Source of the DNA: Micractinium sp. NFX-FRZ
Lineage: Eukaryota > Chlorophyta > Trebouxiophyceae > Chlorellales > Chlorellaceae
DNA: 64,000 nt
NCBI GenBank assembly: GCA_029339195.1
Contig: JAPTJF010000085.1
Coordinates: 1-64,000, forward strand
Direction of reading: 5' to 3'
Shown: one piece after another, positions 24,515-36,800 of the stretch
Layout of the letters: every line of letters begins with the position of its first letter
How positions within the stretch are numbered: the first letter of the stretch is position 1
Made by a program: the position numbers and the translations under genes
Notes under the pieces: model-generated
The model's database searches: none
What the model was told of the DNA's origin: nothing
Seen by the model: only the letters and a program-made list of their open reading frames with translations

Positions 24515-26450
24515 TCAAGCATCTGCGCCAGCTGCAGCCGCTGCGTGGCCGTCCAGCAGGTACGCCCGCAGCTTATCCAGTGAGCGGTAGCGGTGCGAAA
24601 TCCCATTCTTGATCTCTTTGTCCAGCTCTGCGTACGTCTGGTCGAAACCAGATGGCTCAAAGATGGGGTCCCACCTGCAAAGGGGCGAACATGAAAGCAC
24701 AGTAGTATAATCAGAGGTGCCTCCTTGCACAGCTTAGCATACAGTTGGCGGGAAGCATGGAATAGGAAAAGGGGGGGTACCGATGGGAATGGCGGAGCAG
24801 GGGAGGCAAATGGTGCTGCGCAGGGGCAGGCAGTGTAATGATGCTGTGGTTGTGCATAGCATTGGGTAGGGCGGAGCCCAAACAGCATCTTGCAACAACG
24901 CAGCTTAAGGCCAGCCGTTCTTCAAACGAAGCAGCCGGGCAAGCTGCTGGGCAGGCAGGCGGGACTGACCCAAAGTCGGACGGGCCGCGCGCAGGAACTA
25001 TGCGCCCATCTGTCCGCCCCACAAACACAACAGGCTCGCTGCCGGGACCTGCAGGGGGCGGGACAACGGCGCGCCAGGGCTCTGACTCAGGGCATTGATC
25101 GGCAGCAGCAGCAACGTGCGCCAGCACGCAGAGAGGAAGGGTGCTGCGGGAGGACGATGTATTGCCCACAACCGATGCCACGCCTGTCCGCCTGCCCGCC
25201 CTGCTCGCGCTAGTAGGCAACAGGTGTGCACAGACGGTCGTGTGCTTGCACAATGTACCAAGCGGCCAACAACAGCTACCCAATGCCTGCTTATTCGACT
25301 TCCTTCTGCGCTGTAAGGAGGCAAATCTCAATGGGCGCAGAGGCTCCAACCTCAGCCTTGCTAATCAATCAACTGTCAAGAACCACTTCGACCTCCCACC
25401 TGCACTGTAGGCAAACGTGCACTGGGCGTAGGCGCTCTTGTCCTCAAACCCAGCCAGCATGCGGTTCATGCCGTCGTGCCCCAGCTTCTGAAGGAACCAC
25501 TTGCAGTAGGGCCCAGGCAGGCCGCCAAGAGCGTTGAAGCACAGGCACGTGTCCTCCACCATCACTACAGGGGGCAGGGGGCGGGGCGATCAGCTTGATA
25601 CAGCTAGGGCATTGAGTCCCGGCAGGCCCGGGCGCCGTTCTCACAATGCGGGGGAGAGGCCGGAAGGGCAGGGAAGAGTGCAGGTGCCAACGGGTGGGTG
25701 GCAGTGGGAGCCAGGAAGGGGCCAGGGGCGGAGACAGGCAGCACGCAGCGAGAACCGCCGGGTGAGCGCAGTGAAACACACACAACCGAATCAGGAAGTG
25801 CCCAGCCACCTGCGCCGGTCTGTGCGCCCCACTTGTGCCCGCACCGGGCTCAGCCACACACCCTCACCTGGTGCCTGCAGCTTTTCTGCCGCCAGCCGGC
25901 ACTTCTCTGCAGCAATCTCCTCTGGCTCGCCCTGCAATCAAGAGGGCCACAACTGAGAACTAGAGAAGCTAAAATTGCACGCAGGTGCCATGCCTCCTCA
26001 TCTCCGCAGTTCTTTGTGGCAACTTTCTCTGTCTCGCCCCCCAACTGAGTCAAAACACTACGACAGTATTTCAGGTTCAACCCCACCAACCTGCAGCTCT
26101 GGCAGGTCGATTGCTGCTGGCTGCACGGTGAAGGGCAGCTTGTGCCCGGACTCCAGAATGGCCACCACCTCCTCCAGCTTCTTCTTGTTGCCTGCAAGGG
26201 ATCGGAATTTCGAGGGCCACAGTGTATTATCAGCAGACAGTCTTCTGCAGCAGAAACGCAGACACAAGAGGAGGCAGGCAGCAGAACAGCACAGGTGGGC
26301 GGTGGGACCTCCTGCCACTGCCGGCCACGGCGAGCGGTGCTGGACAGCTGCTCCATCGGGCCTGGAAGTGGTCACATCGCGCGCTTCTAGATGCACCGTC
26401 TGCCTCTCACCGGTGGCAAAGAATATGTTTGAGGGAGGAGCGCCGGCCAT
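24515..26450 (-). CDS. ITPA: Inosine triphosphate pyrophosphatase (HAM1/ITPase family)
   Basis: This enzyme hydrolyses ITP, dITP and XTP to the monophosphates, clearing deaminated purines from the nucleotide pool. The short first exon begins at the ATG at 26450 with [14 protein letters not shown] and joins to [12 protein letters not shown], forming the family's N-terminal nucleotide-binding motif [10 protein letters not shown]. Then come [11 protein letters not shown] (about 25900), the catalytic-site segment [20 protein letters not shown] (25500-25565), [31 protein letters not shown] (24980-25050), [17 protein letters not shown] (24620-24680), and the C-terminal [15 protein letters not shown] with the conserved SHR. 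The stop codon at 24515 follows a short Ala-rich tail. There are about seven exons. No transit peptide is evident, so it is probably cytosolic. Identification is firm. Confidence 0.93.
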
Positions 26451-27439
26451 AGTGCAAGTGCGCTGCGAGGCTCCTGGCGCACAGCTGCGGCGCGTCTGAG
26501 GCGATAGGAGGGGCGACGCGAGCGTGTGAAACTTGTAGGAGAGCCGGGGAGCGGAAAGCAAGCAGGCCATACAGCGGCGGCGGTGGCAGGCGGGGCGGCG
26601 GCGGAGTGGCGGCAGGCTGCCCCCTGAATACACGAGGGTTCTTGATTTACAAGAGCAGGGCAGTGAAATAGCTGATCGCCTGGCAAATGACAGACCATGC
26701 ACACGCACGCTGCATGCACTGCCCCGTGCCGCCCCCGCTGTGCCCGCATGGCACTGCGCTGTCAAACCGCCAGGAGGCTCGATGCCTGGCACACGGCGGT
26801 TGCTCAATGTGCTGTCAAACCAGTGATTCTGGCCACACTGCCCCCTTGATACTGCAGTAATGGCTTTGACAGGCATGATTAATCTCACAAAGGGAGGCAG
26901 CTTGAGTCTGCACAGCAGCTGCAGCTGCAGCAAGCAGCCGAATCGGGGCTGCACGGGCGAGACTTGTGAGCTGCTCGCATCCTGGCACAGGCGGGTCGTG
27001 CAAGCAAAGCAGGGGGGGCAGGCACCGACAGACAATGGAGAGGGAGCAGAAAGAGGCCAAGACGTGAAAGAACGAAACCAAAACCGAACAACAGCAGAAA
27101 ACAAGGGGAGGAGCGTGTGACGGTGCACGCCCACAGGGCCGGCAGGGAAGGGGGGGGGGGGGGCGGGGGGCCGAGGGCAGGGCTGTGTGCAACACAGGCG
27201 AAGTTGCCAGCTCGTTGTAGGGGAAGGGCATACGTTCAGGGGAGGCAGGCCGTGCCAGAAGTGCATGAGAAGGAGGCGGCATTGTTGGTGAGCGCAGCAT
27301 GGCCATGGCATGGCATCATAGTAGCTCCGCAGGCGCATGCAAAGCAGCGCATGTGGCCTCCCCTCAGTGAATCTTGAGGACAAGCGCACGTGCGCAGAAA
27401 CACTAGTCAAAGGGGTCATCACAACTACACAACATTGCT
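26451..27439. other. ITPase promoter and 3' region of the first PP2C gene
   Basis: About 990 bases. A long minus-strand frame stays open through here because stops are rare in GC-rich DNA, but it shows no domain. A run of 14 or more G lies near 27151-27166. Confidence 0.5.
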
Positions 27440-30400
27440 TCACCGCCGGTGCATCTCGCCTCCTGAACCCATGCGGCTGTAGGCGGGCTTGCTGCGCACC
27501 CCGCAGGCCTTGAGCAGGGAGGACCAGAAGCCGCCCAGCTTGGCGTGCTTCTTGAACAGCACAACAATCACGCTCATGTTGTCCGCACCACGGCACAGGC
27601 CCTTGAGGTCGGTCGCCAGGCAGGCGTCGCACATCTGCTCGCAGATCGCTTTGAGCCCATCCCCCGCCTTGAGCCGCTTGCGCACAAAGTCCACTGCCTG
27701 CGGCATGTGTGTGTGTGGGGGGGGGGGGGGGCGTAATCAAAGCACACTTGAAGCGGAGTTCGAGCACCACAAGTGCTTACGTATCGATGTCAGCCCACCC
27801 GCCAGCATCAAGCCGCTGGTGCACCCACCGCCTACAGATAGGCAGCAGAGTCAATTACGGAAAGGCAAACACCAAACCAAATCCAACGCCGCCTACAACA
27901 ACACATCACGGCTTGGCAACATACAGCCTGTGTTTGATCAGCACATCCCAGCAGCCGTCTCAGCACAGCTGAGCACAGCAACGGAGCACAGCATTGAAAC
28001 ACAGCAACGGAGCACAGCGCAGCGCACCTCCTGGTTGGTCAGCACGTCCCAGATTCCGTCGCAGGCCAGGATGAGGAACTCGTCCCCCTCCTCCAAGCTG
28101 AAGGCCTCAATGTCAGGGGTGGCCACCACCTGCACAGGAAGTTAAACAGATGAACCTTGGTAAATTTCTGTGCTCAGTTTCAAAGGCACTCACAACCGTC
28201 CCAAAGTTCACGGTGGCCACCTGCGGATGGGGCGTGTTGGTGGTAAGTGCGCAATACATGAGGATTTGCCTGCAACCCATCCAATCTCTTTTTCAGCTCA
28301 ATCTGGGTCAGCTCCTGCGCGCCAGCCAATCCAGCAAAACCTGAACCACTGCATGTGCTTGAGCACGCCGCCATCTGATCTGCAGCTCTGGGTGCCTGTT
28401 GAAACCCAACCCACCACCCCCTCTCACAACAAAACGCCCACCCACCATCTGCTCCGTGTGTGGCAGCTCTGCGTTCCTCTTGAAATCCAGGTCTCCAAGG
28501 GTGCGTGACACATTCAGCGCGCCATTGATGCGGTTGTCCCGCACAAACCCGCCCGCCTGCATGCAACCAAAAGCAAACGCTGGTTCGTTTCATGATAGTG
28601 TGTGCAGTGCAAAGGCCGCTGATGGCGAATGTCGAGCACAAACCCGCCCGCCTGCGATGGAAAGGGATGTCCAAGCACACGCAAGTCTGGGGGTGAGGGC
28701 ATTTTCTCGCTGTGCTCGCACGCGAACCGAAACTTTGGCCCATTTCGCCCACGCCCACCCAAGCTTTCACATTCAACACTTCAACCACATGCATTCCGCC
28801 GCCCCCCCCACACCCCACCTTGATGATGCGCTTGGCCTCCTCAAACAGTATGGGCTTGTGGTCCTGCGTGAGGGCGCGCGCCTGCCCCCGCTTGGACAGC
28901 ACGGCTCGCGAGTCGCCTGCACTCAGGGGGCCGCGGGGGGGCGGGATGACGTGGCTACGTGTGCAGGCCAGGTAAACAGATGCCGTGCCTTGCCGCAGGG
29001 CCTGGCGAAGCGGGCAGCTGAGCAACACCATGAGCCATTACATGGCTGCTTTGCAAGGCCGCACAGCCGCTGCAGGCTGCCTGCCATCAACCACCAACTC
29101 AAAAGCATGCTGGAGCTCCTGCCAAACACAAAGGCCAAGTGCCCAGTCTTTGGCGCAGGGCAGGGCTGAGTGTGCGTGTGGGCAGACCCTGCCCCGTGTA
29201 AGCTCTGCATCCTGCGGCGGTACACAGCACTCGCCACAGCCCACCACCATGCCCAGCCCACCACCGCTCGCCAGCCAACCTCTACCATGGGCCCCCACCT
29301 GAAAGGAAGCCTTGTGAACACACAAAGCAGACAGCGAAACAGCAGTGTTGCACCCACCTGTGTTGGCCACCACGACTTTGTTGCCCCGCACAACTACCGA
29401 CACCGCCGTCGCCCCCATCCCCGCCGCGTGGTGCTCCTCCTCATCCTCCTCCTCAGACGCGCTGCCGTTGGGCACTGCGGTCCCCCCCAGCGACACCCCG
29501 CTCTCAACAGTCTCCAGCGCCTGCCCTGCCGCTGCCGCCGGGGGGTCGCTGCCGCCGCTGCCGCTGCTGCCGTGCACCACCGCCGTTGCGTGAACGCGCT
29601 GCTGCTGCTGCTGCTGCGTGCCCCCCGCCTGCTCTAGCGGCGTCAGCACGCTGGCCCGTCCCAGATGGCTTTCCATGAATTCCTTGCTGCTCCCAACCTT
29701 CTTCATTACCTTTTCCGCCTCTGCCTCCCTCTCCTGATGCTGGATGCTCTGCCGGCCAGGCGCAGCGCTGCCGCCGCCGCCGCTGCCCGGGCTCGAGGCA
29801 CTGGCACCCCCCGTGTCCCCGCTGCTGCTGCTGGGCGGCGCTGTAGCGCCAGTAGAGCTGGGCTCAGCAATGCTGCCAGCCAGGGGTGCTGTGGCGTCCT
29901 CTGAGCCTTGTGCGGAGCGCACACGCTCCTCGTGCGCGTGCGCTACACAGCCAGGGCAAGCCACGGGGACACAGGCAGGGGCAGGGAGCAGGGTCAGCAG
30001 GGACTTGAGCGTGTTTACGGACGTGGCTTCTCTGTCACGCAGTACACACCATGCTCTCAGCACTGTGGCACTGCCTCTTGAGTACACTACAGGCCCCAGC
30101 CTCACCTGGCCCTGACAGCTTGCTCTCCACGTCTGTGAACAGGGCGGCAGGCTGCCTGCGCACATCAAAGTGGGTGGGGAAGTGGGTGGTGGGTTTGTTG
30201 GTGGTGGGGTGGGGGTGGGGGGTGGATTGAGGCCAGATTGTTGCATGGAGTGCAGGAAGCGGCAGTTCCGAAGACTACACGCCAGGGGGGTCGACTGCAC
30301 GTCCTCAGCCGCCTTGCCTTCCTCCCATACCAACATTCCAAACACCCAACCATGCCCCTAGCTGCTGGACTCCATAACCCGGCCCACTCACTTGGGCTTG

Positions 30401-31868
30401 GCCTCCGCCACCAGCCGCCGCAGCTCCGCCTTGCCCTCTTCCGAGTCCAGCAGCTCGTCCATGCGGTAGTAGGCGTAGGTGATGGCACCCGCCAGGTCCC
30501 CCTTCCTACTCACAGTGAGCACATAGGGGGCAGAGAATGGCGTGAGTCACAAATCTGCGCTCTTTCATGCGGCAGCACGCGTAGGTCTTGGAGCTTGCTG
30601 CATCGCCCTTTTCACAAAACAGAATGGGTGTGTTAGGGTGTGCAGGCTGGGGCGTTTCCGTGGGGAGGTAGAGATACATGGGGGCCCCCACCAGGTCGCC
30701 CTTCTGCATGGGATACTTCATGAATGATTGTGCTTGCCCATGCAGTTACAGCGCATGTGCTATAGCCCCACAGTTGTCGAGACGCGGCCACGACCTCGTG
30801 ACGGAGCCAGGGATTGCTGCGCCCCACGCAGACACCTTTACGCCTCGCTTTACACCAACACCGCCTCAGCACCTTGTCCAGCACACAAAACCAGGCACGG
30901 AGATACAACCAGAAAGCACACGCAGAGCGCCGCCACCTGTATGCCTCGCTCTTGATGAGCTCCTCCACCAAGTGGGCGGCACAGTACTGTGACACTGCGC
31001 CCCCGCCGTGCCCATCAAACACTGCAGAGATGGGGCGGAGGGAGCATGCAAAGTAAGGTGAGGCACGGACGGCGACTCAGGGGCACTGCAGGCCCGGTGA
31101 GAACGCCCCGGCACAGCGGCGGCAAGGACGGCCGCGGCGGCAACCGTGCAGGTCAGTCAGCTGCTGGCGCGGGCGGCCTTGCTGCCAGGCTACGGCGGGC
31201 ACCTGCGAAGAGCGCGGTTTTTGCGTGATCCAAGTCCAGCTGCGCTATATGGGCATCCTCCTGCGACGGCGTGATGTAGGGCGGGCAACCGTTTGCAAGA
31301 GGATGACCGGGCACCCAGCAACCATGCAGCTGGGGCGGCCTAACCGACTGCTAGGAGTGCCGTGTGCTGTGCGCCATCCACCTCCCGTGCTGTGGCGCAA
31401 CCCGTGGCTAGCCACGATGGGCACAAAATGCAGCAGCCGCTAGCGGACATCTCCACTGTGCCGCCTCAACGCCCCCGCCGGGCGCCCACAAACAACGCAC
31501 CATCGATACGCGCCACCCCTGCATCGCTGCCAGGCCATATGCGAGCGTTTCTCCATGGCCCTCCTCTGAGTCCTGCACCCAGAACCCATGCGAATGTGCA
31601 GGTGAGAACTCCGGTCAGGACAGGCTAGTGCCACGGACGAGGCGAGGTTTGGCCGCCGCTGCCGTTGCCCCCCGCCCCTGCCGCCGCCGCTCCCGGCCAG
31701 CACCTCGCCGCAGGGCGACAAACCTTCGCGAGCCCCAACCCTGGAAGCCAAGCACGCCTGTCGCTCGTGCGCTGCACCGGTGGCCTGGGTGGCTCAGGGA
31801 GCCTGCGCTACTGCCCTCGCGACACGCCGCACCTTTTCAGTGGCAGGTTGGCTCAAATATTGACCCAT
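27440..31868 (-). CDS. PP2C-family Ser/Thr phosphatase, PPM1G type (copy 1)
   Basis: Exon 1 (31833-31868) encodes just MGQYLSQPATEK, nearly the PPM1G N-terminus, with Gly2 and Ser6 fitting N-myristoylation. Exon 2 (about 31502-31576) ends YGLAAMQGWRVSM and joins to EDAHIAQLDLDHAKTALFA (about 31205-31275). Next is VFDGHGGGAVSQYC, so the metal-binding ED and DGHGG motifs are complete. A low-complexity Ser/Gly/Ala and acidic insert (29350-29940) interrupts the catalytic domain, as an acidic insert does in PPM1G. The domain resumes with VVVANTGDSRAVLS, LTQDHKP, RINGALNVSRTLGDLDFK and [17 protein letters not shown]. The final ADNMSVIVVL supplies the last metal-binding Asp. The stop is at 27440. 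It dephosphorylates Ser/Thr with two Mn/Mg ions; PPM1G enzymes act in the nucleus on splicing factors and histones, but its role here is unknown. Confidence 0.92.
27709..27731. repeat. GT/G-rich simple repeat
   Basis: A short gt run leads into about 15 consecutive G, located in the last intron of the first PP2C gene next to the donor side on the plus strand. Confidence 0.8.
28011..28087 (-). repeat. Near-identical tract shared with the second PP2C gene (copy 1)
   Basis: These 77 bases match 34232-34308 with one mismatch. The tract covers the exon end around [15 protein letters not shown] and runs past the splice donor into the intron. Confidence 0.9.
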
Positions 31869-32404
31869 GGGCTGGCACAGTGCTCTCAAAAGTTGGTGCG
31901 CCCGTTCCTACGGCGCGCCGCTCAAAGCAGTCCGCGTAAAAGTCACAGCGCGGGGCTACAGGGACAGGCTGCAGTGCGGGCGACACAGATGATCGCTCGA
32001 CACGGTGCCGGTGCACGTGCAGTATGAAGGCCTGCGGGAAGGTGTCAATGGTGCCAGCTGGACTTTCGGGGGAGTGGCCGCCTGCCGGGCCCTCGAAGGG
32101 CTGATCACGATCACCCTGGCTGTCAGAGTGATTCATCAGCCGGGGTGGACGCACGGGAGGGAGGCGCCGGGAGCAGGGCAGGGCACAAGTGGGCGGCGGC
32201 AGCAGACTGGCAGCAGGCGGCGGCGGCGGCAGTCTGATGCTGCACTCTTCAGCTCTGCCAAATCTTGCATTACAACATGCAAACAACGTTTGTTTGATCA
32301 TTTCATGAAGTCAATAATAGCGTATTTTTGTTGGGCAGTGTGCCTCCAGTCCCCCATGGCCATTGCCACTGTTGCCAGCCCGCCTGCCCGCCACGAGAAC
32401 CGCG
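31869..32404. other. PP2C copy 1 promoter and 3' region of the tail-anchored protein gene
   Basis: About 535 bases with no coding signal. TGTAA lies on the minus strand at 32270-32274, about 130 bases past the stop of the gene ending at 32405. Roughly 400 bases remain for the PP2C promoter. Confidence 0.45.
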
Positions 32405-33305
32405 TCAGCGGCGGCGCTGGCGCTGGCGCTGCCGCAGCACCAGCACCACAGCCGCCACCGCCAGCTTCAGCGCGATGCAGGCCACCATTGGCGGCTTGAA
32501 GCGGCCGCCGCTGGCCGCCGGGCGGGCGCCAGCAGAGCTGCCGGTGCCGCCGGCGGTGGGGGCGCCTGCACTGTTGCCGGCCTGCTGCACCTGCTGAGAC
32601 TCGTCGGCAGCCTCATCTGCCACTATCTCCTCCGTGATCAGCCGGTGGCTGCGCCCCGCGGAAACGGCCGCTGCAACTGGCTTGGCAGCCTCGGCTGCCA
32701 CAGGCGCTACTGCCGCGGCGTCGGAGGCGGCCTCTGCCGCGGGCGCGGCATCGGATGCAGGCGTGGCATCTGCAGGCGCAGGCGCTTGCAAAGTGGTGTC
32801 CACCACTGCCTCTTCGAAGCTTGGGAACGAGCTGGCGGGTTGGCGGTTGATGAAGAGCGTTGTGCCACGCCACTCCAGCCGCGGCGCCGCTGAGCCCAGC
32901 ACCCTGCGTCAAAGGGGAGGCAGGTGCTAGAGAGTGATGATAACTGAAGTAGATGTATGACCTCGGCTAGGCAGTGATGGGAACTGAAAGCAGTTTAAGA
33001 CCAGGTGAAGAACTCAATGTGTACACTGCAGGCAGCATGGCCACACTGCACAGACGAACTGACCGCTGGGCCGCTCTGGTGGGACGGCGGCATGCCCGAG
33101 GGACGACGTGGTGCCGCCCTCGGTGCTGCCAGCCCTCTCTTTCCCAGCATCACACTCACTTGTACGTGCACTCCTTGGTCATGACAAGGTGCGAGACGAT
33201 GGTGCTGGTGCCCCACAAGCGGCCAGGCACCGAGTCCTCCACTCGCCGCACCAGCACACCACTGTTGGCGGCCGCACCGCCGCTGGGCTCTCCTGAGTCG
33301 GCCAT
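32405..33305 (-). CDS. Small C-terminally membrane-anchored protein of unknown function
   Basis: Two exons, 33160-33305 and 32405-32903, join in phase (donor GTGAGT, acceptor CAG) to give 214 residues. The N-terminal 75 residues look like a compact domain, with VLVRRVEDSVPGRLWGTS, MTKECTYKVLG and RLEWRGTTLFINRQP. I do not recognise it. A long Ala/Pro/Glu-rich linker follows. The end is a hydrophobic helix (VACIALKLAVAAVVLVL) capped by RQRQRQRRR, typical of a tail-anchored protein facing the cytosol. It sits between the two PP2C genes on the same strand, which may only reflect where the tandem duplication landed. No function is assigned. Confidence 0.75.
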
Positions 33306-33881
33306 CCTCTGCGGGCGGCGTAAATGCAGGCTTGCGGTGAGGTTTCAGATCTTGCGCAACTGACAGCGGGACTTGGGACTGCGCAGAAGCCGAGAAGCGT
33401 TTCGCCTGTCGGGGAGTCGAGCCTGCTCAGCATGCGCTCAGCACGGCAAGGAGATGCAGAAGCGAGATTCGCAATGAGCTATCAGTGGAGGAAAAGGCGG
33501 TCATGTGACCTGGACGAATAAGTACAGCAGAGGCGCGCCAGCCCTGCCCCGTTGTGGCACTGTGACTACCCGCCTCCACCTGGTCACCAGCTGGGTGCAT
33601 ATGCCGCCGGCACGTGCAGTATTACCGAGGTGGAAAAGAAGTGAAGACTGGAATAGGGACAGGACAGTGTATTTGCGACTGCTGTGTGGTTCGGTGGATA
33701 CATGCCGGAATGGGGAAAGAGTGATTGATTGAGGTTGAGGACGCACTGGGCTGCTCGCGCAGGGACGTTGCGTGCAGGCACACTTGCAAACGTGCACACG
33801 GGAAGGCGCTTGCTGCTAGTATGAACGCCCGCACCGCGGTGCCACCTGGCTCGACCAGTGTGCACCTTGTACACTAGGCAA
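33306..33881. other. Promoter of the tail-anchored protein and 3' region of PP2C copy 2
   Basis: About 575 bases without a supported reading frame. Confidence 0.45.
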
Positions 33882-36800
33882 CTACTTCATGAAGTCTTTC
33901 AGCTGCACCACAACCACGCTCATGTTGTCGCAGCCCTTGCCGCAGCCGCCCGTGTCGGGCGCCAGGCAGCGGTCGCACACCTCCTCACATACATCCTTGG
34001 GGGCTTTGCCCGCCTGCAGCCGCTCACGCACGAAATCCACCGCCTGCGGGCGGCCAGAACCGGGATCAGCGTTTGAGCGAGTAATGAGTGCCCCGCGGGT
34101 TGATGGGGTGGGGGCAGGCGCAACTACCGGCCAGGGCCAATGAAGAACACTGCTGTTGAGGGCCAGCATAATAACCACATGCACAGCACAGGAACAGAGC
34201 GTCGCGGCACACCCACAGCATGGCACAGCACAGCACAGCGCAGCGCACCTCCTGATTGGTCAGCACGTCCCAGATTCCGTCGCAGGCCAGGATGAGGAAC
34301 TCGTCCCCTGGCTGCAGCGTCTGCTTGCGAATCTCGGGGAAAGCGGTCACCATCTGCACAGTGAAGGAAACCAACAGCTAAGAAAGTTTCCAACCTGCCC
34401 CTCAGGGTGGCCCGGCACTCGACCTGTTTCCACCCCAGGTCACCCAGCGCAACTCACACCCCTGCCCCAGGTCAGCTCGTCTCCCAAGCCCCTGATAAAC
34501 CTCACCTGCTCCTCGGGCCCCAGCTCCTTGGTCTGCTTGTACTCGAGGTCGCCCAGAGCCCGCGACAGATTCAGGCTGCCGTTGACACGCCCATCCGCCA
34601 CAAACCCGCCCGCCTGCCGGATGCAAAGGAAAAATGAACTTCAATCAATGATGCATATGGGCATTCAGACTGCCATTGGCACCCATCCGCCACCGGCATG
34701 CCAACTGACAGCACCACTCGCGTCGTTGCAACTGTTGTACCTGCCTCTGCATTGATGCAACAAAAGCAGACCACCATGACTCCCATGGGCCCCTCAGCCC
34801 AGAAGTCAACATTTCCCGCTGGCTCACACACCTTCATAATGCGTGCATACTCTTCTGTGTCGTTGGGCTTGTGGTCCTGCACAACAGGCACAGCAGTCGC
34901 AGCACAACTCAGCACAACTTAGCACAGTGAGGGATGCAGTTGTGCCCCCATAATACCGCCAAAGCCAGAGCACAAGGACGGCGCGCCAGAAAAACTTGCT
35001 GACTTGGGCTGTGCTGGACCAAGCCATCACACCTTTCTGCAACTTGGCCACGACTCCAACATACGTAAAGGCACCCATCTGCCTCATTGCCACCGCCTGC
35101 CTGCATGCACTCTGCATCTAGTTTCACTATGAGACACACCCACGCCCCAGCTTGCGACGTAGCACCCGCCCAACACTTGCGCTCACGCCCGCACCAACCT
35201 GTGTCATCGCGATCGCCCGCCCGCCGCGTGACAGCACGCAGCGCGAGTCTCCGGCGTTTGCGACGTACAGCACTCCGTTTCGCACCACGGCACACACAGC
35301 GGTGCAGCCAGCAGAGGGGCCCGCATAGTCATCCTCCCCCTGCAGGCAGTTCAACGTGGATCCAGTATGTCATGTTCAATAGTACTTAGTGCGCTCTCCC
35401 TCTCCCTTAAACGTTCTGAGCCGCACGCGCGCTACACTGATGCTTTCAACGAGCTTAGCGCCTTGGCCGAAGGCCCGGGTAATCTTTGAGACTGCATCGT
35501 GATTGTCTCCAGGGCAGTGGTTGGTCGTCCTCCCCCTGAACAAAAGCAGACAGATGTTGATCCTCCCCCTGGACAAAGCAGACAGGTTGTTGAGAAGCAA
35601 ACACACATACTTTGAACACTGGCATTAAAACGGGGTTGGCAGAGCTGAGCACTGGGTCCACTTGAGGTGGAGCTGCTCCTTGCACCCACCTTCTCAGGCG
35701 TGGCTTCATCCGCTGCCTCCTCCGCCACCGCTGCCTCAGCGCCCTCCAACCCCGACGGCTGCTGCTCGCCGCCGCCACTGGCGCCTGGCGCCTCTGCTGC
35801 TGCAGAGGTCAGGCAGGCAGGCATGTGTGTGCACAGGTGCACATTTGAGCTCGCACTGCCAGCAGGCAGTTTGCCCTTCCAGGGGGCTAACATTATGACA
35901 CTTCCTGCACACCCAAGTGCCATGCGGCGAGCGTGCCATCGGCGACGCTTGATAGAAACGCGATACCAACAGTCAGCCCTCGTACCGTTCAGGCTTGGTT
36001 CCTGCCAAACCCACCTGCTGCTTTGTCTACCTCCATCGCTTTATCATCCCGTTTGCGCTTGCTGTTACGCTCAGCAGCGGCCTCGTTGGCGGCGGCCTGC
36101 GCTGGGTCTTCAGCTGCGCCTGCATCCTCCTCATCTGCACGGGAAGGCATTCATGTTTGCACATTGCGAGCGCACATTGAATGAATGCAGGCATATGTAA
36201 CTGCATGTTGCATGCACTCAACGACACGTTGAGTGAAAACAAATCAACGACTGCTGGCACTTGCAGGCAGGCAGGTTGAAGGAATGGACAGCCAAACACG
36301 TCCTGGCTGTGCCCACATCCTTCCTATCTGCTTGCTCAGACATGAAGAGGTGGCATGGCCAGGCGGGAGCGGCTCAGGATCCAGCTGAGTGCACAGCATG
36401 CAAGTGCTGCAACATGCTGAGCCTGCTCTCTCGTGTTGGCTGCGTGTGCCATGCCCTGGTAGGAGGCATGCAATCTGCTGCTGCTACGCACCTGTTGGGC
36501 CTGCAGCCGCCTCCTCCTCCACGCTGGCTGGCTCGTCCTCCACAACCTCCACCTACAGAGGGGGCAGAGCGAACAAGTGCAGGGCACAGTGTAGTTCTGG
36601 TTGAGCGGATGGTTCAGGGTGGGGCCGGGCTTCCACCTCCTCCTCCTGCAAGGCAGCACGCAGCAAAAAGCTCAGCACGGGGTCAGGGAGCAAAGCTGGG
36701 TATGTGGGCCCCTGCAGCTGAAGCACGGGCTTCAGAAACTGACGCCAGGCAACATTTTGCTCAAACAGCACAAGCACGCAGCCACCAATCCCACATGCAG

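Noticed and set aside
26058..27770. 570-codon open frame on the minus strand
   Set aside because: It runs through the ITPase first intron, an intergenic region and the end of the PP2C gene. Outside the true ITPase exon it has no domain, and stop codons are rare by chance in GC-rich DNA.
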